Assembly: GCA_020638905.1 (NCBI GenBank)
Contig: JACKHP010000005.1
Coordinates: 163,138 to 227,137 of the forward strand
Length of the DNA stretch: 64,000 nucleotides
Source of the DNA: Planctomycetota bacterium
GTDB lineage: Bacteria; Planctomycetota; B15-G4
Direction of reading: 5' to 3'
Positions 44,703 to 54,234 of the stretch are shown here, piece by piece. Made by a program: the position numbers and the translations under genes. The notes beneath the pieces are model-generated. The model was not told where the DNA came from, searched no databases, and saw only the letters and a list, made by a program, of their open reading frames with translations. The first letter of the stretch is position 1; the number at the start of each line of letters is the position of its first letter.

Positions 44703-47162
44703 TCAGCCGTCCGCGTCGCCGACGTAGCCGATGGTGCGCAGCCGCTCGAGTTCGTCGTCCTCGAGCACGCGCGTCTCGACGAGCCCGCGTCGACCGAGGT
44801 AGCCGGCCAGCCGTTCGAAGGCCGCCGCGCGCGGGGGCGCCGCGACGTCCGCACGCGCGGCCACGTCGCCGACCGCGCGTTCGTCGCGGCCCAGCGGATG
44901 CTGCATGCCGGGGTCGCGCCGCAGGTCGTAGCGAGCCACGTCGACGCAGGCCTCCGGCGCATCGAGTCGCAGCAGCGGCGCGCCCACGCGCCAGGTCGCG
45001 TCGGACGGAAGGAATCCCAGCACCTGCGCCACGACCCGGCACTCGGCGCCCGCGCCGAGGACCACGGGCGTCGTGCCGGCCTCGCGCTCCCACGGCTCGA
45101 CGAGGCGCACGCTGCCCGGCACGAGCCGGAAGCCTTCGGCCGTGGCGCGTCCGTCGCCGACGACGCGCCGCTCGACGAACAGGCGCAGACGTGGATCGAG
45201 CTCGGGCATCGGGAAGCCGGGCACCCTCGCGACCTCCGCGTGCGTGGCTTCGACCTCGACGCGCGCCGCGAAGGTGCCGTCGCGCGGGACGACGAACGCT
45301 GCGCTGCGCGCCACCACCGGCCCGTCGTCCCGCCGTGGACGCGTGCCCGCGAACACGAGCGCGCCGTCCTCACCGACACGCGCGTCGGACGCGTCGCGCG
45401 CGACGCGCCACGACGCCGCGTCCCCCTCGACGGACGCCAGCGCCTCGGGGCGCCAGCCGTCCCACGTCTCGAGCGTCTCCCGCGCGGGAGGCAGTGCCGA
45501 CGGGAAGCGCGCGATGGCGTGCTCGCCGTCGGCGCGCACCGCGAGCAGGTTCACGTCGCTCTGCACGCGCTCGCAGAAGCGCGGGACGTCCGGCGCGTCC
45601 GCCGACAGGACCCGTCCCTCGGCACCCTCGAGCGGCGCGAGGCCCAGCCAGGCCAGGATCGACGGCGCCACGTCGACCAGGCTCGCCGCGCGCGGAGCCG
45701 GTCCCGGCGCGACGCCGTGCGGGAAGCGCACCAGCAGCGGGACGTCGACGAGTTCGCCGTAGAGCGAACCCGTGTGCTGGAAGCCGCCGTGGTCGAGGAA
45801 CTCCTCACCGTGGTCGCCGGTGAACACGATCAGCGCATCGTCGAACCGGCCGCGGGCGGCGAGTCCGTCGAGCAGGCGTCCCACCTGGGCGTCGAGGAAC
45901 GCGACCTCGCCGTGGTAGAGCGTCTCGAGTGCGTCGCGCGCGTCCGGCTCGAACTCCGGCTCGTCGAACAGCAGCGGCGTGGGATGCGGCAGGTACGGGT
46001 CGTGCGGATCGAAGTAGTGCACGTACAGGAAGCCGTCGCGGCCGTCGAGTTCGTCCACGAAGCCCAGCGCGGCGTCGGTGGCCTCGTCGGCCGCCAGGTA
46101 CCCCGTGCGACGAGCCACCGCGCGCCAGCCGTCGAGCCACGGCAGCACGAGCTTCTTGCCCGCGTTGGGACCGCTCGCGCGCCCGGTCGCGCACAGCCAG
46201 CGGTCGAGGCGCACGATCCAGAAGAGTCCGGCTTCGACCTCGTGCGTGTGCCCGCGCAGCGCGTCGAAGCCGCGCAGGAAGCCGCGCTCGTCGCGCAGGA
46301 TCGGGTTGCCGACCACCGCGCCGGTGAGCACGTCCCGGTCGGCCAGCACCTGCGGCAGCAGCGGCAGCGCGCGCGGCAGGATCGCATCATGGTCGGTCAC
46401 GCCGTGTCGCCGCGGCGAGCTGCCCGAGAGCAGCGTCGACACGGCGGGCAACGTCCACGACGAGCTCGAGAGGGCATCGTCGACGCGCCAGCCGCCGTCG
46501 GCGAGGGAGTCGAGGCGCGGCGTGGGCGTGAATCCGCCGTAGCACGAGAGCGCGTCGCGGCGCAGCGCGTCCGCCACCACGAGCAGCACGAGCGGACGGC
46601 CCGTGCGCGCGCCGCGCGCGTCGTCGAGCCGCTCGCCGCGGGCCACGCCGAAGCCGCACGCGGCTCCCGCGGCGAGCAGCAGCGTCCACGCCGCCAGCGC
46701 GCGCCGCAGCGGATGCTCGCCGGCCACGCGCGGGAAGACGCGGGCGGCCACGGTCGCCGCGAGCAACGCACCCAGCGCGGACGGCAGCGGACCGCGTCCG
46801 TCGAGCACGAGCGCCAGGCCGACGAAGAGCGCCGCCGCCAGGCCGCAGGCCGAGGCCGCGGCCGGACGTCCGAGGTCGGCGAGCACGACCGACGCCAGCA
46901 TCCCCGCGAGCAGGCACGGCAGCAGCGGGACGAGCCAGGTCGCGGCCGCGTAGGCCAGGAGCGCCGGGGCGTCGGCGCGCGCCGCCCGTCCGCCGTCGAG
47001 CAGCAGGCCCGAGACACCCTCGAGCAGGCCGGCGGCGCCCACGCTCGCGGCCAGCAGCATCGACGCCGCCAGGGTCGCCGAGCGGGCCGGCGGCAGCGCG
47101 CGTCCGGCGCCGGACGAACCGGCGGACGACGAGGGCGGCGAGGATGCGGCGGCGCGGGACAC
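44703..47162 (-). CDS. Membrane-bound sulfatase-fold hydrolase (alkaline phosphatase superfamily)
   Basis: 819 aa. The first ~180 residues hold several membrane helices (LLAASVGAAGLLEGVSGLLL, PLLPCLLAGMLASVVLADL). The remaining part is a sulfatase-fold domain: VLLVVADALRRDALSCYGG (metal Asp), SWTLPAVSTLLSGSSPRRHG, YVHYFDPHDPYLPHP, and FTGDHGEEFLDHGGFQHTG. The CxPSR formylglycine motif is replaced by WTLPAVST, so the nucleophile would be Thr or Ser, as in phosphotransferases of the lipoteichoic-acid or phosphoglycerol type. The GTG start at 47162 is uncertain. Divergent from the CPXCG gene. Confidence 0.8.
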   Translation of the reverse strand: MSRAAASSPPSSSAGSSGAGRALPPARSATLAASMLLAASVGAAGLLEGVSGLLLDGGRAARADAPALLAYAAATWLVPLLPCLLAGMLASVVLADLGRPAAASACGLAAALFVGLALVLDGRGPLPSALGALLAATVAARVFPRVAGEHPLRRALAAWTLLLAAGAACGFGVARGERLDDARGARTGRPLVLLVVADALRRDALSCYGGFTPTPRLDSLADGGWRVDDALSSSSWTLPAVSTLLSGSSPRRHGVTDHDAILPRALPLLPQVLADRDVLTGAVVGNPILRDERGFLRGFDALRGHTHEVEAGLFWIVRLDRWLCATGRASGPNAGKKLVLPWLDGWRAVARRTGYLAADEATDAALGFVDELDGRDGFLYVHYFDPHDPYLPHPTPLLFDEPEFEPDARDALETLYHGEVAFLDAQVGRLLDGLAARGRFDDALIVFTGDHGEEFLDHGGFQHTGSLYGELVDVPLLVRFPHGVAPGPAPRAASLVDVAPSILAWLGLAPLEGAEGRVLSADAPDVPRFCERVQSDVNLLAVRADGEHAIARFPSALPPARETLETWDGWRPEALASVEGDAASWRVARDASDARVGEDGALVFAGTRPRRDDGPVVARSAAFVVPRDGTFAARVEVEATHAEVARVPGFPMPELDPRLRLFVERRVVGDGRATAEGFRLVPGSVRLVEPWEREAGTTPVVLGAGAECRVVAQVLGFLPSDATWRVGAPLLRLDAPEACVDVARYDLRRDPGMQHPLGRDERAVGDVAARADVAAPPRAAAFERLAGYLGRRGLVETRVLEDDELERLRTIGYVGDADG

Positions 47163-47219
47163 GGCGCCACTGTCGAGCAGGCGCGCGCGGGGCGCAAGGC
47201 GTCCGGCTACGATGCCCGC

Positions 47220-47402
47220 ATGGACGAGATCGTCGAGGTGGCCTGCCCGAGCTGCGGGGAACCGATCGTGCTGGCGCTCGACCCGTCCGCCGGGAGCGAG
47301 CAGGAGTACGTCGAGGATTGCCCGGTGTGCTGCCGTCCGGCGCTGCACCGCGTGCGCTTCGACCGCGAAGGCCGCGCCAGCGTGGACAGCCGCGCCGAGT
47401 GA
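47220..47402 (+). CDS. CPXCG-motif small zinc-binding protein
   Basis: 60 aa. Two Cys pairs form a predicted zinc ribbon: CPSCGEPIV near residue 9 and CPVCCRPAL near residue 34. This matches a widespread small CPXCG Cys-rich family of unknown function. Highly acidic between the pairs (SAGSEQEYVEDC). A short, independent gene in the 58-base divergent space beside the membrane hydrolase. Confidence 0.85.
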   Translation: MDEIVEVACPSCGEPIVLALDPSAGSEQEYVEDCPVCCRPALHRVRFDREGRASVDSRAE

Positions 47403-47631
47403 TCGCCGGGCTCGGACGGCGCCCCACGCGCCGCGGCGCACTTACGCAACACCACGCAGCTCCGGCAGCGACATCATGGGCCGAACGACCCATCCCACCG
47501 ACTTGCGTGAATGCGCGCCATGCCGGGCGCGACATCGCGACGGCCACGAAACGGGCGTTCCCGAGTAGACTCGTCGTGGACGGAGCTGGGAAGACTCCGG
47601 ACACGATGCCGTGTGCAGGGGGACAGCACCG

Positions 47632-48759
47632 ATGCGGGACGATGTCGGGGAGACCGGAGGTCTTGGACGCAGGGCGCGCGAGCCGCGCCTCGACGAGCAC
47701 GCGTTCAGCAAGCTCGAGGAAGCGCGCTCGCAGCTCGCGCTCGTGGTCGGACACCTGCCGGTGGTCATCTACACCTGCGACGCGCACGACTTCCGTACGA
47801 CGTACGTGAGCCCGAACGTGACCGAGATCACGGGCTTCGCGCCCGAGGACCTCTACGCCGATCCCGGGCTGTGGCTCGCGCGCATCCACCCCGAGGACCG
47901 CATCGCGGCGCTCACCTCCTGCGACGAGATGCAGCAGCTCCCGTTCCGCGAGGTCGAGTACCGCTGGCAGCGCGCCGACGGCAGCTGGCTCTGGCTGCTC
48001 GACGTGGTGCGACTCGTGCGCGAAGAGGACGGCGCGCCGCGCCACCACGCCGGCGTGCTGCTCGACATCACCGAGCGCCGTCTCACCGAGGACGAGCTGC
48101 GCGCCACGCGCGAGCAGGCGCGCGAGCTCAACGCGCGCCTGCTGTGCGCCCGCGAGGAGGAGCAGCGGCGCGTCTCGCGCGAACTCCACGACGAACTGGG
48201 ACAGGACCTGACCGCGGTGCGGCTCGACCTCGAGACCATCCTGCGACGCACGTCCGGGTCCGACCCCGAGTTGCGCACCCTGGCCGAGCGCGCCCTCGCC
48301 GGCGTCGACGGAGCGATCCGCGGCGTGCGCCGCGTCGCGCACCAGTTGCGTCCGCTGGTGCTCGACGACCACGGTCTCGCGGCCGGACTCACCGACCTGG
48401 TCGAGCGCTTCCGCGCGCGCTCGGCGCTGGCCATCGAGCTCGTCATCGAGTGCGACCTGGCCGGGCTCGACGACCATCGCTCGACGTGCCTCTTCCGCAT
48501 CACGCAGGAGGCGCTCACGAACGTGGTGCGCCACGCCGAGGCCGCGCACGCCCGGGTGCACCTGCGTCTCGTCGACGGACACCTGGCGCTGACCGTCGAC
48601 GACGACGGCAAGGGCGTCCCCGACGAGCCGGCCGTGCACCGCACGTCGCTCGGCCTGGCCGGACTGCGGGAGCGCGCGCGCCTGCTGGGCGGCATGGCCC
48701 TCGTGGCGCGCCGTCCCGAGGGCGGCACGCGCGTCGACGTGCGCATCCCCGCGGCGTAG
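47632..48759 (+). CDS. PAS-domain sensor histidine kinase, NarL-type partner
   Basis: 375 aa, no membrane segment, so likely cytosolic. A PAS fold occupies about residues 30-140 (PVVIYTCDAHDFRTTYVSPN, LWLARIHPEDR, YRWQRADGSWLWLLDVVRL). The HisKA_3 box with the phospho-acceptor His follows (RRVSRELHDELGQDLTAVRL). The HATPase domain shows the N-box TQEALTNVVRHA, DDDGKGVPD and GLAGLRERARLLGG. Partner response regulator not in window. ATG 47632 with an upstream GGGGG is preferred over GTG 47611. Confidence 0.87.
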   Translation: MRDDVGETGGLGRRAREPRLDEHAFSKLEEARSQLALVVGHLPVVIYTCDAHDFRTTYVSPNVTEITGFAPEDLYADPGLWLARIHPEDRIAALTSCDEMQQLPFREVEYRWQRADGSWLWLLDVVRLVREEDGAPRHHAGVLLDITERRLTEDELRATREQARELNARLLCAREEEQRRVSRELHDELGQDLTAVRLDLETILRRTSGSDPELRTLAERALAGVDGAIRGVRRVAHQLRPLVLDDHGLAAGLTDLVERFRARSALAIELVIECDLAGLDDHRSTCLFRITQEALTNVVRHAEAAHARVHLRLVDGHLALTVDDDGKGVPDEPAVHRTSLGLAGLRERARLLGGMALVARRPEGGTRVDVRIPAA

Positions 48760-48837
48760 CGTCGGCGCACGGTCACGGGACGAGCTCCGGCCGCGAGCCG
48801 TCGCAGGCTCTCGCATCCCGGGCGGACGCGGCCCACA

Positions 48838-51039
48838 ATGCGACCCATGTCCGAGTGGCTCCCCTTCCGACGCGCCGAGGTCCCGGCCGACGACGACGCG
48901 CGCGTCGAGCTCGACGGCACGCTGCTCGTGATCACGTACCGCAACGACACGAACGGCTGGACGGTGGCGCGCCTGGAGGTCGAGGGCCACAAGGACCCGG
49001 TCACGCTCGTGGGCAGCCTGCCCGGCGTCGAGGTCGGCGACAGCCTGCGCGTGCGCGGCCGCTGGACCGACCACCCGAGCTACGGCAAGCAGCTCGCCGC
49101 CGAGAGCGCCGAGATGCGTCCCCCCAGCGGACGCAAGGGCCTCGTGCAGTACCTCGGCGGCGGACGCATCAAGGGCGTCGGCCCGAAGACCGCCGAGGCC
49201 ATCGTCGACGCGCTCGGACTCGACGTGCTCGACGTGCTCGAGCGCGACCCGCACGCGCTGGCCGGCGTGAAGGGCATCGGTCCGGCCAAGGCCATGGCGA
49301 TCGTGACGCAGCTCGCCGAGCAGCGCGAGTCGGCCGCCGCGCTCGTCTTCCTGCAGGAGCACGGACTCGGCGCGGCGGCGTCCATGCGCGTCTTCAAGCA
49401 CTACGGCAGCAGCACGGTCGAGACGGTGCGCTCGAACCCGTACCGCATGGCCGACGAGGTCTTCGGCATCGGCTTCCGCACCGCCGACGCCCTCGCGATG
49501 GCCCTCGGACACGAGCCCGACAGCGGCTACCGCATCGCGTCCGGCCTGCTCTACCTGCTGGGACGGGCGGCGCTCGAGGGCCACGTGGGCCTGCCCGTCG
49601 AGCTGCTGCTCGAGCGCGGCGCCGAGTTCCTCGAGGTCTCCGAGCAGCGCGCCGAGCAGGTGCTCGTCGAGTGCCTGCACGACGGACGGCTCGTCGACGA
49701 CGGGCTCGTGTACCGTCCCGAGCTGCTGCACGCCGAGCTCGTGGCGTGCAACGGACTGCGCGCGCTCGTCGCGAACGGGCAGGGCGCCACGAGCCTCTCG
49801 GCCGACGCGGCCGTCCAGCGCGCCGAGCTGCGCACGGGACTCACGCTGAGCGACGACCAGCGGCGCGCGGTGGCGCTGGCGCTCACGCATCCCGTGTCGG
49901 TCATCACCGGCGGGCCGGGCGTGGGCAAGACGACGCTCGTGCGCTGCCTCGTCGACGTCCTGCACGAAGAAGGCTGCGAGGTCTCGCTGGCCGCGCCCAC
50001 CGGACGCGCCGCGCGCCGGCTCGAGCAGGCCACCGGACGCGAGGCGGCCACGCTGCACCGGCTGCTGCAACTGCGTCCCACGGGCGCGGGCTTCCTCGTC
50101 GACCGCAGCGAGCCGCTGAAGACCGACGTGCTGATCGTCGACGAGACGTCGATGGTCGACATCGCGCTCATGGCGCAGATCGTCTCGGCGCTGCCGCTCG
50201 GCGCGTCGCTCGTGATGGTCGGCGACGTCGACCAGCTCCCCTCGGTCGGACCGGGAGAGGTGCTGCGCTCGCTCATCACGAGCGAGACGATCCCGGTGGC
50301 GCGGCTCACGACGATCTACCGCCAGGCCGAGCACTCGGGCATCGTGCGCGTGGCGCACGAGATCAACGCCGGACGCGTGCCGTGCTTCGACGAGGGACAG
50401 GGCGGGCAGGCGTTCTGGGTCGAGCGTCCCGACGCCGAGGGCGCCGTCGACGCGCTCTGCGCGCTGCTGGCCGAGCGCATCCCGCAGGTCTTCGGGCTGC
50501 ACCCGCTGCGCGACGTGCAGGTGCTCACGCCGATGCACAAGGGCCCCGTGGGGACGGTCGCGCTCAACGTCGTGCTGCGCGCCGCGCTCAATCCCCCCGC
50601 GCCGGGCAAGGTCGAGATCGAACGCTACGGACGCACCTACCGCGCCGGCGACAAGGTCATGCAGGTGCGCAACAACTACGAGCTCGACGTCTTCAACGGC
50701 GACGTCGGCATCCTGAAGCGGCTCTCGGAGGCCGACGGCGGCATGGTCGACTTCGACGGACGCGAGGTGGCCTACGGCCTCGACCAGCTCTCGGAGCTCG
50801 AGCCCGCCTTCGCGATCACCTGCCACAAGAGCCAGGGCAGCGAGTTCCCCGCGGTGCTGCTGCCGCTCTTCCGCTCGCAGTACATGATGCTGCGCAGGAA
50901 CCTCGTCTACACCGCATTCACGCGCGCCAAGCGCCTGCTCGTCGGACTCGGCGAGTGGAGCGCGCTGCAGACCGCGATCGCGACGGTCGACACGGGCCGG
51001 CGCTACGGGAGGCTGGCCGAGCGGCTGCGGGGCGAGTAG
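48838..51039 (+). CDS. recD2: RecD2-type 5'-3' SF1B DNA helicase
   Basis: 733 aa. The N-terminal part has an OB-like fold and two helix-hairpin-helix motifs (GVGPKTAEAIVDA, GIGPAKAMAIVT). Helicase motifs follow: Walker A GGPGVGKTTLV, Walker B VLIVDETSMVD, motif III GDVDQLPSVGPGEVL, and late motifs CHKSQGSEFPAVLLPL and YTAFTRAKRLLVG. This is RecD2, the solo form not bound to RecBC, active in repair. Full length. Follows the kinase by 78 bases. Confidence 0.93.
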   Translation: MRPMSEWLPFRRAEVPADDDARVELDGTLLVITYRNDTNGWTVARLEVEGHKDPVTLVGSLPGVEVGDSLRVRGRWTDHPSYGKQLAAESAEMRPPSGRKGLVQYLGGGRIKGVGPKTAEAIVDALGLDVLDVLERDPHALAGVKGIGPAKAMAIVTQLAEQRESAAALVFLQEHGLGAAASMRVFKHYGSSTVETVRSNPYRMADEVFGIGFRTADALAMALGHEPDSGYRIASGLLYLLGRAALEGHVGLPVELLLERGAEFLEVSEQRAEQVLVECLHDGRLVDDGLVYRPELLHAELVACNGLRALVANGQGATSLSADAAVQRAELRTGLTLSDDQRRAVALALTHPVSVITGGPGVGKTTLVRCLVDVLHEEGCEVSLAAPTGRAARRLEQATGREAATLHRLLQLRPTGAGFLVDRSEPLKTDVLIVDETSMVDIALMAQIVSALPLGASLVMVGDVDQLPSVGPGEVLRSLITSETIPVARLTTIYRQAEHSGIVRVAHEINAGRVPCFDEGQGGQAFWVERPDAEGAVDALCALLAERIPQVFGLHPLRDVQVLTPMHKGPVGTVALNVVLRAALNPPAPGKVEIERYGRTYRAGDKVMQVRNNYELDVFNGDVGILKRLSEADGGMVDFDGREVAYGLDQLSELEPAFAITCHKSQGSEFPAVLLPLFRSQYMMLRRNLVYTAFTRAKRLLVGLGEWSALQTAIATVDTGRRYGRLAERLRGE

Positions 51040-51066
51040 GCGCGGGGACCGTCACGGAGGGGCGCG

Positions 51067-51510
51067 ATGTCCGGTCGAGTGGAAGACGACGGCCCGGCGG
51101 AGTCCGGCGCGAAGCGGCGGCGACGTTTCGCGCGCTGGCTGCTCGTCCCGCTGCTGATCTTCGGGGGGATGGCGTACGACCTCTCGACGCACCCGTCGAT
51201 CGCGCCAGGCGCCCTCTCCGCGGAGCTGACGGGTGCGCGTCCGCCGCTCGTCGTCGACGTGCGCTCGCAGGGCGAGTACGACGCGGGACACGTTCCGGGC
51301 GCGCTGCACGTCGACTTCTGGACGTCGGGCAGCGAGGCCGACCGCATCGCGCAACTGGCCGGCGACCGTCCGATCGTGGTGACCTGCGAGCACGGTCCGC
51401 GAGCCTGCGTGGCGGGCAGCCTGCTCGCGCTGGAGGGCGTCGAGGTCGAGTACCTCGCCGGCCACATGTCGGCCTGGAAGCGCGCGGGATTGCCCACGAC
51501 GCGCGAGTGA
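51067..51510 (+). CDS. Membrane-anchored rhodanese-like protein
   Basis: 147 aa. A single N-terminal helix (WLLVPLLIFGGMAYDL) after a cluster of Arg anchors a single rhodanese domain in the periplasm. LVVDVRSQGEYDAGHVPGA is the canonical entry, and the active-site loop CEHGPRA starts with the catalytic Cys. It transfers sulfane sulfur or acts as a phosphatase-like sensor. It starts 27 bases after recD2, so it is probably in the same transcript. Confidence 0.82.
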   Translation: MSGRVEDDGPAESGAKRRRRFARWLLVPLLIFGGMAYDLSTHPSIAPGALSAELTGARPPLVVDVRSQGEYDAGHVPGALHVDFWTSGSEADRIAQLAGDRPIVVTCEHGPRACVAGSLLALEGVEVEYLAGHMSAWKRAGLPTTRE

Positions 51511-51646
51511 GGCCGAGGGCGGGGACGCCCGCCCGGAGCCGTCCGTAGCCACTCGCGCCCACCCCGCCCGCGCGGTAGCGTCATGCTTCGCAGGGCGCGC
51601 GACGCCCGTGCGCCGACACCCCGCGATCCCACCGGCCCCCCCCACC

Positions 51647-52399
51647 ATGTCCTCTCCGTCGTCTCGCGTCGTGTGCGAGGTGTGCACCGAGTCCCTCGAC
51701 GGCGCCCTGGCCGCCCGGCGCGGCGGCGCCGAGCGCGTCGAGCTGTGCGCCGCGCTCGGCGTGGGAGGGCTCACGCCGTCGCTCGGCACGCTGCGGCTCG
51801 TGCGCGAGCGGACGTCGCTGGCCGTGGTCGCGCTCGCGCGTCCGCGAGCCGGCGACTTCCTGTACGGCGCGAACGAGTTCGACGTGCTGCGGCGCGACGT
51901 CGAGCTGCTCGGCGAGGCGGGCGCGCACGGCGTCGCCCTCGGCGTGCTCACCCCCGACGGGCGCATCGACGTCGCGCGCACCGGCAGGCTCGTCGAGGCG
52001 GCGCGTCCGATGCAGGTCGTCTTCCACCGCGCGTTCGACATGCTGAGCGACCAGTTCGCCGCGCTCGACGAGCTCGCGGCGCTGGGCGTCTCACGCGTGC
52101 TCACGTCCGGCGGCGCGCCGAGCGTGGTCGACGGCCTGCCGCGCCTGCGCGAGCTCGTCGCGGCGGCGCGCGGACGCCTCACGGTCATGCCCGGCGGCGG
52201 TGTGCGGGCCGACAACGTGCGCGAGGTGCTCGCCCGCAGCGGCGCGCGCGAGGTGCACTTCTCGGCGCGGCGCACGGCGCGCTCGCAGATGCGCTACGTC
52301 CACGAGGCCGTCTCGCTCGACGACCACGGCGACGACGCCGAGTGGACGGTCACCGACGAGGCGCGCGTGCGCGCCATCGTGCAGGCCGCCCGGGGCTGA
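51647..52399 (+). CDS. cutC: CutC family protein
   Basis: 250 aa, usual size. The TIM-barrel copper-homeostasis family is recognised by VCEVCTESLDGALAARRGGA at the start, ERVELCAALGVGGLTPSLG, FHRAFDM, LTSGGAPS, and VMPGGGVRADNVR in order. CutC was linked to copper tolerance, but its catalytic role is still unclear. ATG 51647 starts just before the conserved first strand. Cytosolic, probably its own transcript. Confidence 0.9.
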   Translation: MSSPSSRVVCEVCTESLDGALAARRGGAERVELCAALGVGGLTPSLGTLRLVRERTSLAVVALARPRAGDFLYGANEFDVLRRDVELLGEAGAHGVALGVLTPDGRIDVARTGRLVEAARPMQVVFHRAFDMLSDQFAALDELAALGVSRVLTSGGAPSVVDGLPRLRELVAAARGRLTVMPGGGVRADNVREVLARSGAREVHFSARRTARSQMRYVHEAVSLDDHGDDAEWTVTDEARVRAIVQAARG

Positions 52400-52557
52400 C
52401 GCGCCGGTCCGGGTCGGAACGGCCGTGCGGCTCCCGAAGTGCCCGCCGGACGCGCTCCGAGGGATTGTCCGTCGCTTTTCCCGGGCCCTGGTACCATCCC
52501 GTCGCCGCCGCGGGCACTCCGCCCACCGACGGTCGTTGAAAACCCTGGAGTCGTCCG

Positions 52558-54222
52558 ATGGTGACGTGTCTTCGTGCGCGGGCCGTGGGACTGGCGACCG
52601 CCGTGGTGCTGCTCGGTGTCCCGGCGTCCGCCCCGGGGCAGATCCTGCGCGAGCAGCACCTCGGGTCGAGCGACCTCGACCTGTTCGGCTACTCGAGTGC
52701 GAACATCGGCGACGTCGACGACGACGGCATCGACGACTTCGCCGTCGGCTCCCCGCGCCACGACACGGGCGGACTCGTCGATGCCGGGCGCGTGACGGTC
52801 TTCAGCGGCGCGACCGGCTCGGTGATCCGCACGCACGACGCACCGACGGCCGGCGACTACCTCGGCTACGCCGTCGCGGGCGCCGGGGACGTCGACGGCG
52901 ACGACGTTCCCGACTACATCGTCAGCGCGCCCTACCATTCGCTCGTGGTGAACTTCGGCGGACGCGTCGTCGTGTACAGCGGACACACCGGCGCGCCGAT
53001 CTGGAGCAGGTTCGGCACGACGCAGAGCGGCTTCCTCGGCATCTCGGTCGCGGGCATCGGCGACCTCGACGGCGACGGCCGCAGCGACGTGGCGATCGGG
53101 AGCACCAAGGACGAGATGTGGGTCGTCGGCAGCAGCGGACAGACGATCCACCACCTGACCGGGTCGCCCGGGATCTTCTTCGGCTACGCCGTCACCGGCT
53201 GCGACGACCTGGACGGGGACGGCGTGAACGACTTCGCCGTCTCGAGCCTCTTCGCGGGCGTGGGCCCCTTCACCGAGCTCGGCGCCGTGAACGCCTACTC
53301 GGGCGCGAACGCCGCATACCTGCACACGACCTTCGGCAGCCAGACCCACGACACCCTGGGACGCACGCTCGCGAAGCTCGGAGACGTGAACGGCGACGGC
53401 GTGGGCGACTACGTCGCCGGCAGCGCGTTCGCCGGCGCCCCGGGAGCCGACGACGGCCTGGTCGCGGTGATCGACGGTGCCACGGGATCGATCATCCGCG
53501 AGCACCGCGGCGACACCGTGGTCGAGTACGAGGGCCAGTCGGTGACCGGGCTCGGCGACGTCGACCACGACGGCGTGCCCGACTACGCGTCCGGCGCCGT
53601 GCAGGCCGGTCCGGGCCACGAGGGACGCGTGCGCGTCTGGTCCGGCAGCAGCGGGGCGAAGATCTGGGAGTGGACGGGCGTCCCCGGGAGCAACGCCCAG
53701 CTCGGCGCGTCCGTCGCGGGCGGCGACTGGAACGGCGACGGCACCGGTGACCTCGTCTGCGGCGACGAGACCTTCAGCGACGGCGGCGCGTCGCCCGGGT
53801 CGCTCGACGTGTACCTCATGTGCCCCGCGTGGACGCAGAACTACGGCGCGGGCTGGCCCGGCAAGAACGGCATCCCGTCGCTCACGCTGGCGCAGACCCC
53901 GGTGGTCGGCGCGCCGATCGACATCCAGATCGGCAACTCGCTCGGCGCCGACACGCTCGCCGCGCTCTTCATCGGCGTGGAGACCGCCGACATCCCGTTC
54001 GCGTTCAGCGGCACGCTGCTCGTGACCCCGCCCGCGCCGAGCTTCATCCTGGTCTTCCCGCTGCCCGCGGCGGGCATCAGCATCGGCACGACCCTGCCGG
54101 ACGCCCCCGAGCTCTTCTGCGCCGACCTCTTCCTGCAGGTCATCGAGGTGGACGCGTTCGCGTCCGTCGGCCGCTCCTTCACGCCGGGACTGCAGCTCCG
54201 CTGCGGCTTCGACCTGCCGTAG
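52558..54222 (+). CDS. Exported FG-GAP beta-propeller protein
   Basis: 554 aa. A signal peptide (TAVVLLGVPASAPGQ) is followed by seven integrin-alpha-like FG-GAP blades, each with an Asp-loop (DVDDDGIDDFAVGSP, DVDGDDVPDYIVSAP, DLDGDGRSDVAIGS, DLDGDGVNDFAVSS, DVNGDGVGDYVAGS, DVDHDGVPDYASGA, GDWNGDGTGDLVCG). The ~130-residue C-terminal region (YGAGWPGKNGIPSLTLAQTP) is beta-rich and unlike the 121-residue module. Secreted or surface calcium-binding protein; no enzyme domain. Convergent with the FG-GAP gene at 54235. Confidence 0.85.
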   Translation: MVTCLRARAVGLATAVVLLGVPASAPGQILREQHLGSSDLDLFGYSSANIGDVDDDGIDDFAVGSPRHDTGGLVDAGRVTVFSGATGSVIRTHDAPTAGDYLGYAVAGAGDVDGDDVPDYIVSAPYHSLVVNFGGRVVVYSGHTGAPIWSRFGTTQSGFLGISVAGIGDLDGDGRSDVAIGSTKDEMWVVGSSGQTIHHLTGSPGIFFGYAVTGCDDLDGDGVNDFAVSSLFAGVGPFTELGAVNAYSGANAAYLHTTFGSQTHDTLGRTLAKLGDVNGDGVGDYVAGSAFAGAPGADDGLVAVIDGATGSIIREHRGDTVVEYEGQSVTGLGDVDHDGVPDYASGAVQAGPGHEGRVRVWSGSSGAKIWEWTGVPGSNAQLGASVAGGDWNGDGTGDLVCGDETFSDGGASPGSLDVYLMCPAWTQNYGAGWPGKNGIPSLTLAQTPVVGAPIDIQIGNSLGADTLAALFIGVETADIPFAFSGTLLVTPPAPSFILVFPLPAAGISIGTTLPDAPELFCADLFLQVIEVDAFASVGRSFTPGLQLRCGFDLP

Positions 54223-54234
54223 TCGCCGGGCTCG

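Noticed and set aside
46387..50826. A 1479-codon minus-strand open frame across the kinase and recD2
   Set aside because: No start context, no domain, codon pattern opposite to the clear plus-strand genes; an antisense shadow.
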